From an uncultured Collinsella sp. (GTDB taxonomy: Bacteria > Actinomycetota > Coriobacteriia > Coriobacteriales > Coriobacteriaceae): a stretch of DNA of 64,000 nucleotides. Numbering within the stretch: the first letter of the stretch is position 1; each line of letters opens with the position of its first letter. The position numbers were made by a program, and so were the translations under genes. The DNA lies in assembly GCA_937989875.1 (NCBI GenBank), contig CALKBO010000028.1:1-64000 (forward strand), in the 5' to 3' direction. Below the pieces are notes generated by a model. It saw nothing but the letters and a program-made list of their open reading frames with translations. It ran no database searches and was not told the DNA's origin. Of the stretch, positions 1 to 8,603 are shown in pieces.

Positions 1-32
1 GGGATTGGTCAAAATAGTTTGACTATTAGCGG

Positions 33-265
33 CTAAAATCGCCCGGCGCTAACAATGCGCAGCGTCAGCGTGCCGGCGCAGGTGCGAGCGACCTCTCGCG
101 GTAGCCGTTTCGGCTGTTCGCCCCGCCACCGCTCAGCTGGTCGGCCTCGGCGTCCATCGCGGCGTTCACGACCTGTTTGGCGAGTCTGGGGAGCAGCTCC
201 CGCATGTCGATGGCGCCGTCGCTGAAACGGGGCATGGCGAGTATGTCCGGCGCCGGGTCTGACAA
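33..265 (-). pseudogene. IS256-family (Mutator-type) transposase, N-terminal remnant, frameshifted
   Basis: Reading leftward from 265, the translation contains ELLPRLAKQVVNAAMDAEAD and then GGGANSRNGYRERSLA, the typical N-terminal block of IS256-family transposases. The frame is then lost: it stops at 65, while a one-base shift near 90-96 restores the family sequence RTCAGTLTLRI, which runs into unrelated sequence and a stop at 33. Only about 60-70 of the roughly 400 residues of a full transposase remain, and the DDE catalytic core is absent. This is a dead fragment, not an active element. It marks the left edge of the polysaccharide region and suggests past insertion and deletion there. Confidence 0.85.
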
Positions 266-291
266 GATTTACATAGCGATCTTCGTCTTTT

Positions 292-328
292 CCCGGAACC
301 TGTTGTTGTGGTGATTTCTGGTTCCGGG
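292..328. repeat. Inverted repeat next to the transposase remnant
   Basis: CCCGGAACC at 292-300 is mirrored exactly by GGTTCCGGG at 320-328. The flanks CTTCGT (281-286) and ACGAAG (329-334) extend the pairing around a small T-rich bulge. It lies 27 bases upstream of the broken transposase start and could be part of the original element end or a terminator-like hairpin. The rest of 266-421 shows no gene. Confidence 0.5.
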
Positions 329-421
329 ACGAAGGCCGTTTTTCGTTAAACGGGCACTAAGGGGTCACCCTTGCACCAACATTTTCGGCGCGATCCATGA
401 GATTGAATTCCGCCATTCTTT

Positions 422-450
422 TTGGATGCCAATGTGCTTGCTAGTATACT
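422..450 (+). promoter_or_regulatory. Sigma-70-type promoter for the DUF2142-like gene
   Basis: TTGGAT at 422-427 and TATACT at 445-450 are separated by 17 bases, close to a housekeeping promoter. It sits about 55 bases upstream of the proposed start at 504. A perfect dyad (ATACTG at 446-451, CAGTAT at 456-461) overlaps the -10 box and start point, a position where a repressor could block transcription. Confidence 0.55.
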
Positions 451-503
451 GATACCAGTATTTTAAATTGCGTTCTATTAGTTTCTCGATTATAAGGATT
501 TTT

Positions 504-2042
504 ATGACAAGTTCCATAAGATGTAAGCCTTTATTTGTTTTGTTTGCCGTTTTTTTCGCATTCTATTCAGTCTATTGGTATCTAAATAATCCGAGATTAC
601 TTGTACTGCTTACAATTACCATCTCGTTGATTCTAATTCTTGGCCTTTGCGCTGCATATGCTAAGGTGTACCATCGTCTTAAAAGTGAATGGGTATTCTT
701 GGCGCTGCTTATAGCATTTCTAATTATTTTTATCTTTATCTTTCCTCCGTTTACGGTTCCGGATGAAGGCCATCATTTTTTTTCAACTTATTGGATGGTT
801 GATAGTCTTCCATTCAATGCGCATGTGACAAATGATGGTGGTTTTCTAGTACGGGATATCGATCTTTCCCTTTATAAGGGTCGCCAGAGTAACGCCATTG
901 ACTCCTCTTCATTTGATTCGATTATTCAGAATTATGCTCTGTTTGAGAATGGGAAGTGGACTCCATTCAATGAGTTCTCATTTAGCGTCAGTAGTGAGAA
1001 CGTTTCTGCGAAAATAGGATCTATCGTTGGGCTGCAAATCGGTCTGTTTTTCGGACTTGGTGCCTATCCTGTGTTCTATATGGGGCGCATTGGTTCGGCT
1101 CTGGTTTTTTGCTTTTGTGCGTTCCAGGCATACAGGATTGCACCTAAGGGCAAATCGGTTATTGTTTTTGTTTCGCTTCTGCCTATGACGCTTCACTTGG
1201 CTGCTTCATACTCTTATGATTCAGGAATTATTGCGTACTCGCTTTTAGTATTCGCTTGTCTAATGCGCGGTTTTTTTGGAGAGCAGAAATCAATAGGTTG
1301 TAAAGAAATCGTCATTTATTTAATTATTTCGGCGTTTTTGGCTCCGTGTAAGGTTGTTTATTCTGGGATGATATTACTTGGTTTGCTTGTGCCCCTTTCG
1401 CAGTTCCAAGATGTGAAAGTCGGACGTATCGGTAAGTGCATACTGATCTTTGCTGTTATAGCCTCCGTTCTAGTGCTGCGCATAGCATCAATGAGTACAT
1501 TGGTGTCTCAGTCTTCAGATGCCTCTCGTGGCCAAGAGATCGGGCGGTTTTATACGCTCAGTGACATCATCATGCATCCAAAGAATAGCTTCGAGGTCTT
1601 TTTTAGGACATTAGATTCCCTAGGAGATTTCTATTGGGGATCCACCTTAGGTTATTCGCTTGGATGGCTCCAGAAAAACTTGCAGTTTCCAGCCTTTTTT
1701 ATGATTCCTTATTTGTTGTTTGGGTTTATTTGTTGTTTGGATTCCGAAGATGAGCCCTCTTTTCTCAGCCCCATTTGTTCCATTCTGTTTATTATCGCTT
1801 TTGCTTTGGCTGCCCTTGGTTCCATTGTATCTATGTGGTTGGGCTGGACGTTCAATTACGAGAATGTAATACAGGGTGTTCAAGGACGATATTTTCTTCC
1901 TGTTCTACCAGCTTTGTTGTTTGGGTCGAGAACGCGCTTGTTTAAATTCAACTCATCTTCGCTTTCTGTCGTCTCTTTTGGCATGTGCGTGATGAATTGT
2001 TTATATCTTATTCGTTTTATTAGTATTGCATCCTGTGTGTAG
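504..2042 (+). CDS. DUF2142-type polytopic membrane protein (surface polysaccharide region)
   Basis: A 512-residue, very hydrophobic protein with roughly ten or more membrane segments. The motif FPPFTVPDEGHHFFSTYW after the second membrane segment matches the PDE-x-x-H loop of DUF2142 proteins, glycosyltransferase-C-like membrane proteins found in cell-surface polysaccharide loci. The acidic residues of that loop are where the GT-C fold binds its lipid-linked donor; this is family knowledge and is untested here. ATG 504 is preferred to the upstream TTG at 468 because AAGGA lies at 494-498. The gene is clearly AT-rich compared with the core genes of the window, as is the glycosyltransferase to its right, which suggests acquisition by transfer. 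The donor and acceptor sugars are unknown. Confidence 0.75.
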   Translation: MTSSIRCKPLFVLFAVFFAFYSVYWYLNNPRLLVLLTITISLILILGLCAAYAKVYHRLKSEWVFLALLIAFLIIFIFIFPPFTVPDEGHHFFSTYWMVDSLPFNAHVTNDGGFLVRDIDLSLYKGRQSNAIDSSSFDSIIQNYALFENGKWTPFNEFSFSVSSENVSAKIGSIVGLQIGLFFGLGAYPVFYMGRIGSALVFCFCAFQAYRIAPKGKSVIVFVSLLPMTLHLAASYSYDSGIIAYSLLVFACLMRGFFGEQKSIGCKEIVIYLIISAFLAPCKVVYSGMILLGLLVPLSQFQDVKVGRIGKCILIFAVIASVLVLRIASMSTLVSQSSDASRGQEIGRFYTLSDIIMHPKNSFEVFFRTLDSLGDFYWGSTLGYSLGWLQKNLQFPAFFMIPYLLFGFICCLDSEDEPSFLSPICSILFIIAFALAALGSIVSMWLGWTFNYENVIQGVQGRYFLPVLPALLFGSRTRLFKFNSSSLSVVSFGMCVMNCLYLIRFISIASCV

Positions 2043-2070
2043 GCCTTTGCGTAATGCTCTCGGGTTTTTT

Positions 2071-2096
2071 CTGCTATCTAACAGTTTAGATAGCAG
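2071..2096. repeat. Perfect 11-bp dyad after the DUF2142-like gene
   Basis: CTGCTATCTAA (2071-2081) and TTAGATAGCAG (2086-2096) flank a four-base loop. A six-T run sits immediately 5' (2065-2070) instead of 3' on the plus strand, so this is not a canonical plus-strand terminator; the minus strand would carry an A-run. It may still end transcription of the 504-2042 gene, or mark an element boundary. Confidence 0.6.
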
Positions 2097-2103
2097 GCGA
2101 TGA

Positions 2104-2262
2104 TTCGGACGCCGCAGGGTCCCCGAAAGCTATGCTTTTCCAAGCCAAGCAGAGACTTTGACCGAGCGCTGGGTTGGCATGCGAGAGGCCAACATGAGGC
2201 CGTGCCGCGGGGCGGACCGCAGGTAGCAAAACGGCACCGGAGCCCATGTCGGGCCCGGTGCC
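2104..2262. other. GC-rich islet with multiple stem-loops, no convincing gene
   Basis: This stretch between two AT-rich genes is strikingly GC-rich. It can form at least four local hairpins: TTCGGAC/GTCCCCGAA (2104-2127, two-base bulge), GCTT/AAGC around a TTCC loop (2134-2145), GTTGGC/GCCAAC (2173-2193), and a long stem of GGCACCGG then GCCC against GGGC then CCGGTGCC (2233-2262, one bulged A). Small open frames exist on both strands but show no recognisable protein character and no clear ribosome site. A structured RNA or the remnant of another element both fit. Confidence 0.4.
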
Positions 2263-2329
2263 CAAGCGCGATATCGACGGCGCAGTTTCGCGATATTCAA
2301 CAGCGCCCAAATGAGTAAATACTCATTAT

Positions 2330-4756
2330 CTATAAATGATAATAACGATTCGCGGGTTCCCCGACGGTGAAGTTTGGATTCATATAAGGATCGCCTTTGA
2401 CGTAATACTTAGCCCATCGATAATTCATGTACGCGACCTCTTTGTGGAAGCGAATCTGCTTCTCCGTATTGTTTTCAACGCCTCTAGAAATCGACTCGTA
2501 GTGATAGAGCTCGACTTCGGGTGTGTATACAATTAGGTCGTTGATCTCGCGTAGCTTTAAGCAAAAGTCAACGTCATTAAATGCAACTTGAAGCTCTTCC
2601 GTGAAACCTCCGACTTTCTCATATTCATCACGCTTGGTCATTATGCAAGCTGCGGTGACGGCGCTGAAGTCTTGTTGTGCATCGTTGAGTGCAAAGTAGC
2701 CCCAGTTATCCCTTGGCATGCTTTGGCAAAGATGTCCTGCCACGCCACCAGTGACGCATAAGCCCGCGTGCTGGATGGTGTTGTCGGGATAGTAGAGTTT
2801 TGCACCAACTGCGCCAACATCCTCACGTGCGCAGATGCCAAGCATAGTCTCAATCCAATTGGGCGTAATTACCTCAGTATCGTTATTCAACAGCAAGAGA
2901 TAGTCGCCCTTGGCGTGAGCAACGCCAAAGTTCATGAGCTTGGAGAAATTGAATTCGTGCTTCCAAGTTACAAGACGAACGATGTCAGGATATTTTGCTT
3001 GCAACTTATCGTAATAATCGAACGTCTCCTTTTCTGTGCTGTTGTTTTCGATTATGACAAGCTCGAAATTGTCGTACGTTGATTTCTCAACAATTGACTT
3101 AATGCAGTTGTCCAGAATGTTGGCGTGGTCTTTAGTTGGAATGATAATTGACACGAGTGGATGGGAATCTGGCACAGCGTAGGTTACTTTATATGTAAAG
3201 GGACGACGCGCTTGTTCGACCTTCGCATTGAGCCCAAGCCTGTCCAAATGACTCTGGACCGCTTTGATACCTGCGATAGTGGCATACGGCTTGCTATCGG
3301 CATTTGCTGCGGTGGAGGTCTCGCTTAGGCGCCAGTGATATAGAACCTTTGCAACATGATGAACTTTCCTTGCCTTTTCCACGGCGTGGAGAGTCAGATT
3401 ATGATCCTGTGCTCCATCGAACTCTTTCGTGTTCGGTTCTAGAGTGTCAAGCAGAGACTTACGGATGGTAAGCATATGGCAGATATAGTTATTGTTTCTG
3501 AGCAGATCGATATTGAAATCCGGCTTAAAGAACGGCTGCGCTAGCATTCCATCGGGCATGAGTTTATCTTCATCACAATAAAGAAGATCGACGTCATCAT
3601 TGTTTTCAATTGCCTCGGCATATGAGAACAACAAGTCCGGTTCAAGAATATCGTCATGGTCAAAGAAGCTAACGAAATCACCCGAAGCGATGGCAACGCC
3701 GGCGTTTGTGTTTTCGGAAATGCCCTTATTCTCGGTAAGGTTAATTGATTTAATTCTGTTGTCGTGGGCCGTCTCCTGCTCAACGCGAGCCTTTAGTTCC
3801 TGATTGTCAGGGCTTGCATTAACTAGGAGGAGCTCCCAGTTTGCATAAGACTGGTTTTTTACGGATTCGACCATATCGTTAAAAAACGAAATGGGCGTGT
3901 TGTAAAGAGGGACAATGATGCTGAATTTCGGAGCGCTATTGAAGACGATTTTTCTCTGCTTCTCCAGTGCACCAATGGTTGCCTTATGCTCTGTAAACCA
4001 TTCGGGGTATTCAGGGTCAAACTGCGCATGGGTAAAGAGGAAGTTGGTCTCCTCAAGAAGCAAGCCTAATTTATCAGGCGTTAAGCAGTCAAATGCACTG
4101 AATGATGGGTGATTTTGATCGTCAATAATAAAATAGTAACGATCAAACGCCTTTGGCATGCGGATCGAGAGCTGCGTTTCAAGTTGCTTTTTCTCTGATG
4201 TAAATCCAACGCTCGTTACATTTGAACCGAAATTGACTATGCTCAGCCCAACCTCATTGAGGAACCGGTCGAGGCAGCGAAGTTTGATTTGCGAGTCATT
4301 GCGGTACGGTGTTCTAACCGTGCACCTCAGGATATACTCGTTTGAATCTTCGATGCACTGCCAAAAATCAATCGTCGCCATCTCAAACTCTGAAACGTCA
4401 TCGTAATTTCGGAGTTTGCTGCACATGTCAGGTTTAATTTTGTAGTTAAGACGCGACTCCCATTTGATGTTCTTGCAATTGAGCGAAAGGGAGTCGCTGC
4501 TCAGGTTGCAACCGTCTTTGCCGATTTCGTTAAACTCAATTTTAATGGCTCGGGTATCGGGGTCGGGGATTACAAGAACGTATGAGTTCGATTCGCCGTT
4601 ATTGTCCTTGAATTTTAGAAGAGACAAAGGTAAGCGGCGGTCGTCATCCGTTGCCGCTTGAGCTTTTATGCTGGAGCCTTCATGGATGCCTTCTATTTTA
4701 AGTTGCTGGTAGATTTTCCAGTTTCCTCTGCATACTCCGGTTGTTTCGACTCGCAT
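2330..4756 (-). CDS. Two-domain family 2 glycosyltransferase (polysaccharide assembly)
   Basis: This 808-residue protein has an N-terminal beta-rich region (about 1-270) followed by two GT2 (GT-A fold) domains. Domain one starts at about residue 277 (KFSIIVPLYNTP) and has a DHDD metal-binding motif at 366-369. Domain two starts at about 533 (HPLVSIIIPTKDH) and has LLNND at 622-626, a FNDVDFC block near 726 and YHYESISR near 751. Such double-GT2 proteins build rhamnan or O-antigen-like surface glycans. The neighbouring dTDP-rhamnose genes suggest, but do not prove, a rhamnosyl donor. No membrane segment is evident, so it probably acts at the inner membrane face. The start is supported by GAAAGG just upstream on the minus strand. 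Composition is AT-rich. Confidence 0.85.
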   Translation of the reverse strand: MRVETTGVCRGNWKIYQQLKIEGIHEGSSIKAQAATDDDRRLPLSLLKFKDNNGESNSYVLVIPDPDTRAIKIEFNEIGKDGCNLSSDSLSLNCKNIKWESRLNYKIKPDMCSKLRNYDDVSEFEMATIDFWQCIEDSNEYILRCTVRTPYRNDSQIKLRCLDRFLNEVGLSIVNFGSNVTSVGFTSEKKQLETQLSIRMPKAFDRYYFIIDDQNHPSFSAFDCLTPDKLGLLLEETNFLFTHAQFDPEYPEWFTEHKATIGALEKQRKIVFNSAPKFSIIVPLYNTPISFFNDMVESVKNQSYANWELLLVNASPDNQELKARVEQETAHDNRIKSINLTENKGISENTNAGVAIASGDFVSFFDHDDILEPDLLFSYAEAIENNDDVDLLYCDEDKLMPDGMLAQPFFKPDFNIDLLRNNNYICHMLTIRKSLLDTLEPNTKEFDGAQDHNLTLHAVEKARKVHHVAKVLYHWRLSETSTAANADSKPYATIAGIKAVQSHLDRLGLNAKVEQARRPFTYKVTYAVPDSHPLVSIIIPTKDHANILDNCIKSIVEKSTYDNFELVIIENNSTEKETFDYYDKLQAKYPDIVRLVTWKHEFNFSKLMNFGVAHAKGDYLLLLNNDTEVITPNWIETMLGICAREDVGAVGAKLYYPDNTIQHAGLCVTGGVAGHLCQSMPRDNWGYFALNDAQQDFSAVTAACIMTKRDEYEKVGGFTEELQVAFNDVDFCLKLREINDLIVYTPEVELYHYESISRGVENNTEKQIRFHKEVAYMNYRWAKYYVKGDPYMNPNFTVGEPANRYYHL

Positions 4757-4887
4757 TGTTTGCCTTTCGTTTGTTGGACACTGCTCATTGTACTAATTCA
4801 TTTCCTACCTCGCGATAAATGCAGAAAGAGATGCGTGTTTCTGCTGTCCGTTTTAAAGAGAATGAGGAGGAAGCCGTTGCCGGCGCA

Positions 4888-4893
4888 TATAAT
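4888..4893 (+). promoter_or_regulatory. Possible -10 box for rmlA
   Basis: A perfect TATAAT lies 78 bases upstream of the rmlA start, but no good -35 hexamer stands 16-18 bases before it. The 214-base divergent gap (4757-4970) must hold promoters for both rmlA and the minus-strand glycosyltransferase; nothing else was recognised in it. Confidence 0.3.
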
Positions 4894-4970
4894 TTTAATA
4901 ACTATGTTTGTCTAATCGTTATTTGCAATTAGCAGCTTTTGCTCAACGATTGTCAACTGAGAGGAATTCT

Positions 4971-5870
4971 ATGAAAGGCATCATCCTCGCCGGCGGTTCC
5001 GGCACCCGCCTGTACCCGCTCACGCTCGTGACCTCCAAGCAGTTGCTGCCGGTCTACGACAAGCCCATGATCTACTACCCGCTGTCCACCCTCATGCTTG
5101 CGGGCATCCGCGACATCCTGGTCATCTCTACGCCGACGGACCTCCCCAACTTCGAGCGCCTGCTCGGGGACGGCTCGCGCTACGGCGTGAACCTCTCCTA
5201 CGCCGAGCAGCCCTCGCCGGACGGCCTGGCGCAGGCGTTCACCATCGGCGAGGAGTTCATCGCCGGCGAGCCGTGCGCCCTGGTGCTGGGCGACAACATC
5301 TTCTACGGCAACGGCCTGTCGCGCCACCTGACGCGCGCCGTCCTAAACGCCGAGTCGGGCCGCGCCACGGTCTTCGGCTACCACGTCGACGACCCCGAGC
5401 GCTTCGGCGTCGTGGAGTTCGACGGGGAGGGCCGTGCCGTCTCCATCGAGGAGAAGCCAGCCGAGCCCAAGAGCTCCTACGCCGTCACCGGACTCTACTT
5501 CTACCCGGGCGACGTCGCCGCCAAGGCGCATAGGGTCGAGCCCTCCGCGCGCGGCGAGCTGGAGATCACCACGCTCAACCAGATGTACCTGGAGGAGGGG
5601 ACGCTGTCCGTCGTGACCCTGGGCCGCGGCTACGCGTGGCTGGACACCGGCACCATGGAGAGCCTGCACGAGGCCGCGGAGTTCGTCCGCGCCGTGGAGC
5701 ACTCCCAGGACCTTCCCGTGTCCGTCCCCGAGGAGATAGCCTGGGAGAACGGCTGGATCACCACCGCCGAGCTGGAGGAGGCCGCGAAGGCCTACGGCAA
5801 GTCGGTCTACGGGCGGCACCTGAAGAAGGTCGCCGCCGGCGAGATCGTCAACAGCCCGCGCGAGTACTAG
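4971..5870 (+). CDS. rmlA: Glucose-1-phosphate thymidylyltransferase
   Basis: Makes dTDP-glucose from dTTP and glucose-1-phosphate, the first step of dTDP-L-rhamnose synthesis in the cytoplasm. The 299-residue length is normal for RmlA. The N-terminus has the nucleotidyltransferase signature [17 protein letters not shown], followed by [20 protein letters not shown]; later GDNIFYG and [19 protein letters not shown] complete the active-site blocks. The start at 4971 is chosen over an in-frame start at 4908 because the signature must lie at the N-terminus and GAGGAA stands at 4961-4966. The gene is very rich in G or C at third codon positions, like rmlB and rmlCD, in sharp contrast with the AT-rich genes on both sides. 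Confidence 0.97.
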   Translation: MKGIILAGGSGTRLYPLTLVTSKQLLPVYDKPMIYYPLSTLMLAGIRDILVISTPTDLPNFERLLGDGSRYGVNLSYAEQPSPDGLAQAFTIGEEFIAGEPCALVLGDNIFYGNGLSRHLTRAVLNAESGRATVFGYHVDDPERFGVVEFDGEGRAVSIEEKPAEPKSSYAVTGLYFYPGDVAAKAHRVEPSARGELEITTLNQMYLEEGTLSVVTLGRGYAWLDTGTMESLHEAAEFVRAVEHSQDLPVSVPEEIAWENGWITTAELEEAAKAYGKSVYGRHLKKVAAGEIVNSPREY

Positions 5871-5890
5871 CGCAAGCTTGTTTTCTTTCA

Positions 5891-5920
5891 GGGGTCACCG
5901 TTTATCTGGTGGCCCCTTTC
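5891..5920 (+). terminator. Intrinsic terminator-like hairpin after rmlA
   Basis: GGGGTCACC (5891-5899) pairs with GGTGGCCCC (5908-5916) with one G-T pair, followed by a short T-rich run. It would separate rmlA transcription from the inserted two-gene module that follows. Confidence 0.6.
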
Positions 5921-5965
5921 GTTATGATTACGTTGACCATAAAGACAATATGATTGGGAGTGGAT

Positions 5966-6403
5966 GTGTTAAGCGTCTACTTTGGCGATATGCCAGAAGC
6001 GATTTACAACACAGCGACATATTTCAAAAACTCTTACCGGTCTTCTTGGATTACGGATCCCTATGCAGTCTCGATAATTAAAGATGTCGATCGATCGGTT
6101 GTTGTCTCCGAAAACGTCATCGAAAGCCCTGTGCTTGGATCCATCTCCCCACTCCAGCTTTCTGGTGGCGTGAAAACGCTGCTGCTTATGAGATTTGATC
6201 GTAAGCATATTTTTAACGCTTCTACCTGTGGTGACAACTGTGCCAAGTGGATTCTCGACATGGCGAAAGACCGCAAGCTCGTTGTGAATCTCTATCATGT
6301 GATGGACTTTGGTCGCGAGGATTTTAAAATTAAAGTCGTGAATAGCGGCCGAATCGTTCACAACATGGCCGATTTGATTCACGAGTCGATTCCGTATCTG
6401 TAG
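5966..6403 (+). CDS. DUF4869 domain-containing protein
   Basis: A 145-residue soluble protein of unknown function. It begins MLSVYFGDMPEAIYNT and contains ISPLQLSGGVKTLLLM and FNASTCGDNCAKWIL, blocks that match the DUF4869 family over its full length. The GTG at 5966 is chosen because family members start directly before the YFGDMP motif and GGGAG lies at 5956-5960; the upstream in-frame TTG 5954 and GTG 5960 are less likely. It is followed with almost no gap by a P-loop ATPase, and the pair sits between rmlA and rmlB with clearly lower GC than both. The two genes probably work together; no function can be assigned from sequence. Confidence 0.8.
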   Translation: MLSVYFGDMPEAIYNTATYFKNSYRSSWITDPYAVSIIKDVDRSVVVSENVIESPVLGSISPLQLSGGVKTLLLMRFDRKHIFNASTCGDNCAKWILDMAKDRKLVVNLYHVMDFGREDFKIKVVNSGRIVHNMADLIHESIPYL

Positions 6404-6412
6404 GTGCTGCTT

Positions 6413-7387
6413 ATGAACGGTTCGCATCTCGTTAAGATTTCCCGCCGCAGGGGAACCAAGTACACATTTACCATTAAACGGAACATTACTATTGTGCGTG
6501 GGGATAGTGGCACGGGTAAGACGACACTGTTTGACATGGTCGCAGACTACATGCGAACGGGCGAGCAGTCGGGTGTTTCCTTGCAATGCGATTGTCCCTG
6601 TGTCGCCCTGACCGATTATGATTGGCGAAATCAGCTTTCGTCCGTTCATGACTCGATTGTATTTGTCGATGAGGGCTTAAAAGAGATCCATTCTGATGAG
6701 TTTGCCCATCATGTGCTGTATTCCTCGAATTATTTCGTGCTGATCTCAAGGGCTGATTTCCCCAATCTTCCGTATAGCGTGGATGAGATTTACAAGATTA
6801 AGACGAGCGGAAAATACCATTCTTTCGTCCCTGTTTATCAAGATCGCGGGAATCATCGTTATGCTATTTCCCGGTCGGCGCCAAAACAGGACTTTTCTAT
6901 CCTTCTATGCGAGGACAGTAAGTCTGGTTTCCAGTTCTTTGAACGGCATTTCGCTGACAGTGAGCTTACCTGTACTTCGGCCATGACGAACAGTGCGATT
7001 TTGGGCTGGTTGGATCAGCATCTCGACGATCGCGTGTTTGTTGTCGCGGACGGGGCGGCATTTGGGTGCTATGCGGACCGCGTCCTTAAGCTGCAAGACA
7101 TTCACCGCGATACTGTTACGGTTTGTCTTCCCGAATCATTCGAGTGGCTTCTGCTGAGCTCCGGCGTAATTTCAGGGCTAGATGTTAAGACGGTTTTGGA
7201 AACCCCAGAAGCCTTTGTAAACAGTGAGAAGTTTAAAAGCTGGGAGGATTTCTTCTATAAGTACTTACGTGAAATAACTGGGGATTCGGTTTTTCACTAC
7301 GACAAAGACTGCATTTCGGAGGCGTTTTGTACAGGAGGTAATTCTGCGAAGGTTATGGCTCTTATCGCATGCCGAAATGTCCGATAG
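6413..7387 (+). CDS. P-loop ATPase paired with the DUF4869 gene
   Basis: A 324-residue protein. An N-terminal ATPase domain has Walker A GDSGTGKTT (about residue 30) and a Walker B-like DSIVFVDEG (about residue 80). From about residue 155 a second part begins, with FSILLCEDSKSG and, further on, VFVVADGAAFG. A conserved-looking Glu at a strand end, followed by an Asp at another strand end, is loosely reminiscent of a Toprim fold; this is speculative. ATG 6413 is used, with TAGGTG overlapping the upstream stop; GTG 6404 directly after that stop is an alternative. Translational coupling with the DUF4869 gene is likely. It lacks ABC signature motifs, so it is not a transporter ATPase. Its function is unknown. 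Confidence 0.7.
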   Translation: MNGSHLVKISRRRGTKYTFTIKRNITIVRGDSGTGKTTLFDMVADYMRTGEQSGVSLQCDCPCVALTDYDWRNQLSSVHDSIVFVDEGLKEIHSDEFAHHVLYSSNYFVLISRADFPNLPYSVDEIYKIKTSGKYHSFVPVYQDRGNHRYAISRSAPKQDFSILLCEDSKSGFQFFERHFADSELTCTSAMTNSAILGWLDQHLDDRVFVVADGAAFGCYADRVLKLQDIHRDTVTVCLPESFEWLLLSSGVISGLDVKTVLETPEAFVNSEKFKSWEDFFYKYLREITGDSVFHYDKDCISEAFCTGGNSAKVMALIACRNVR

Positions 7388-7396
7388 TTTTGTTGA

Positions 7397-8482
<1,086 letters not shown>

Positions 8483-8510
8483 GACCGCATCCCGGCGAAC
8501 CGCACCGCGA

Positions 8511-8567
8511 GGCGCCCGCGCGGGGCCGCAGGGCATGGGGATGACCCTGCGTCCCCGCGCGGGCGCC
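8511..8567 (+). repeat. Very long intercistronic hairpin between rmlB and rmlCD
   Basis: GGCGCCCGCGCGGGG (8511-8525) pairs perfectly with CCCCGCGCGGGCGCC (8553-8567). After a single mismatch the stem continues with CGCAGGGCAT (8527-8536) against ATGACCCTGCG (8541-8551, one bulged A), closing on a GGGG loop. About 25 base pairs result, nearly all G-C. No T-run follows, so it is not a simple terminator; it may stabilise or process the rml transcript or reduce read-through into rmlCD. Confidence 0.8.
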
Positions 8568-8603
8568 CGCAACCTGAACCTCTTCGATAGGAGCTTTTCC
8601 CAT

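Noticed and set aside
13..27. A six-base dyad (AATAGT/ACTATT) at the left window edge
   Set aside because: Too short, and the context beyond the window is missing.
2086..2318. Short frames on both strands between the DUF2142-like gene and the glycosyltransferase gene
   Set aside because: No ribosome site and no protein family character; stem-loops explain the sequence better.
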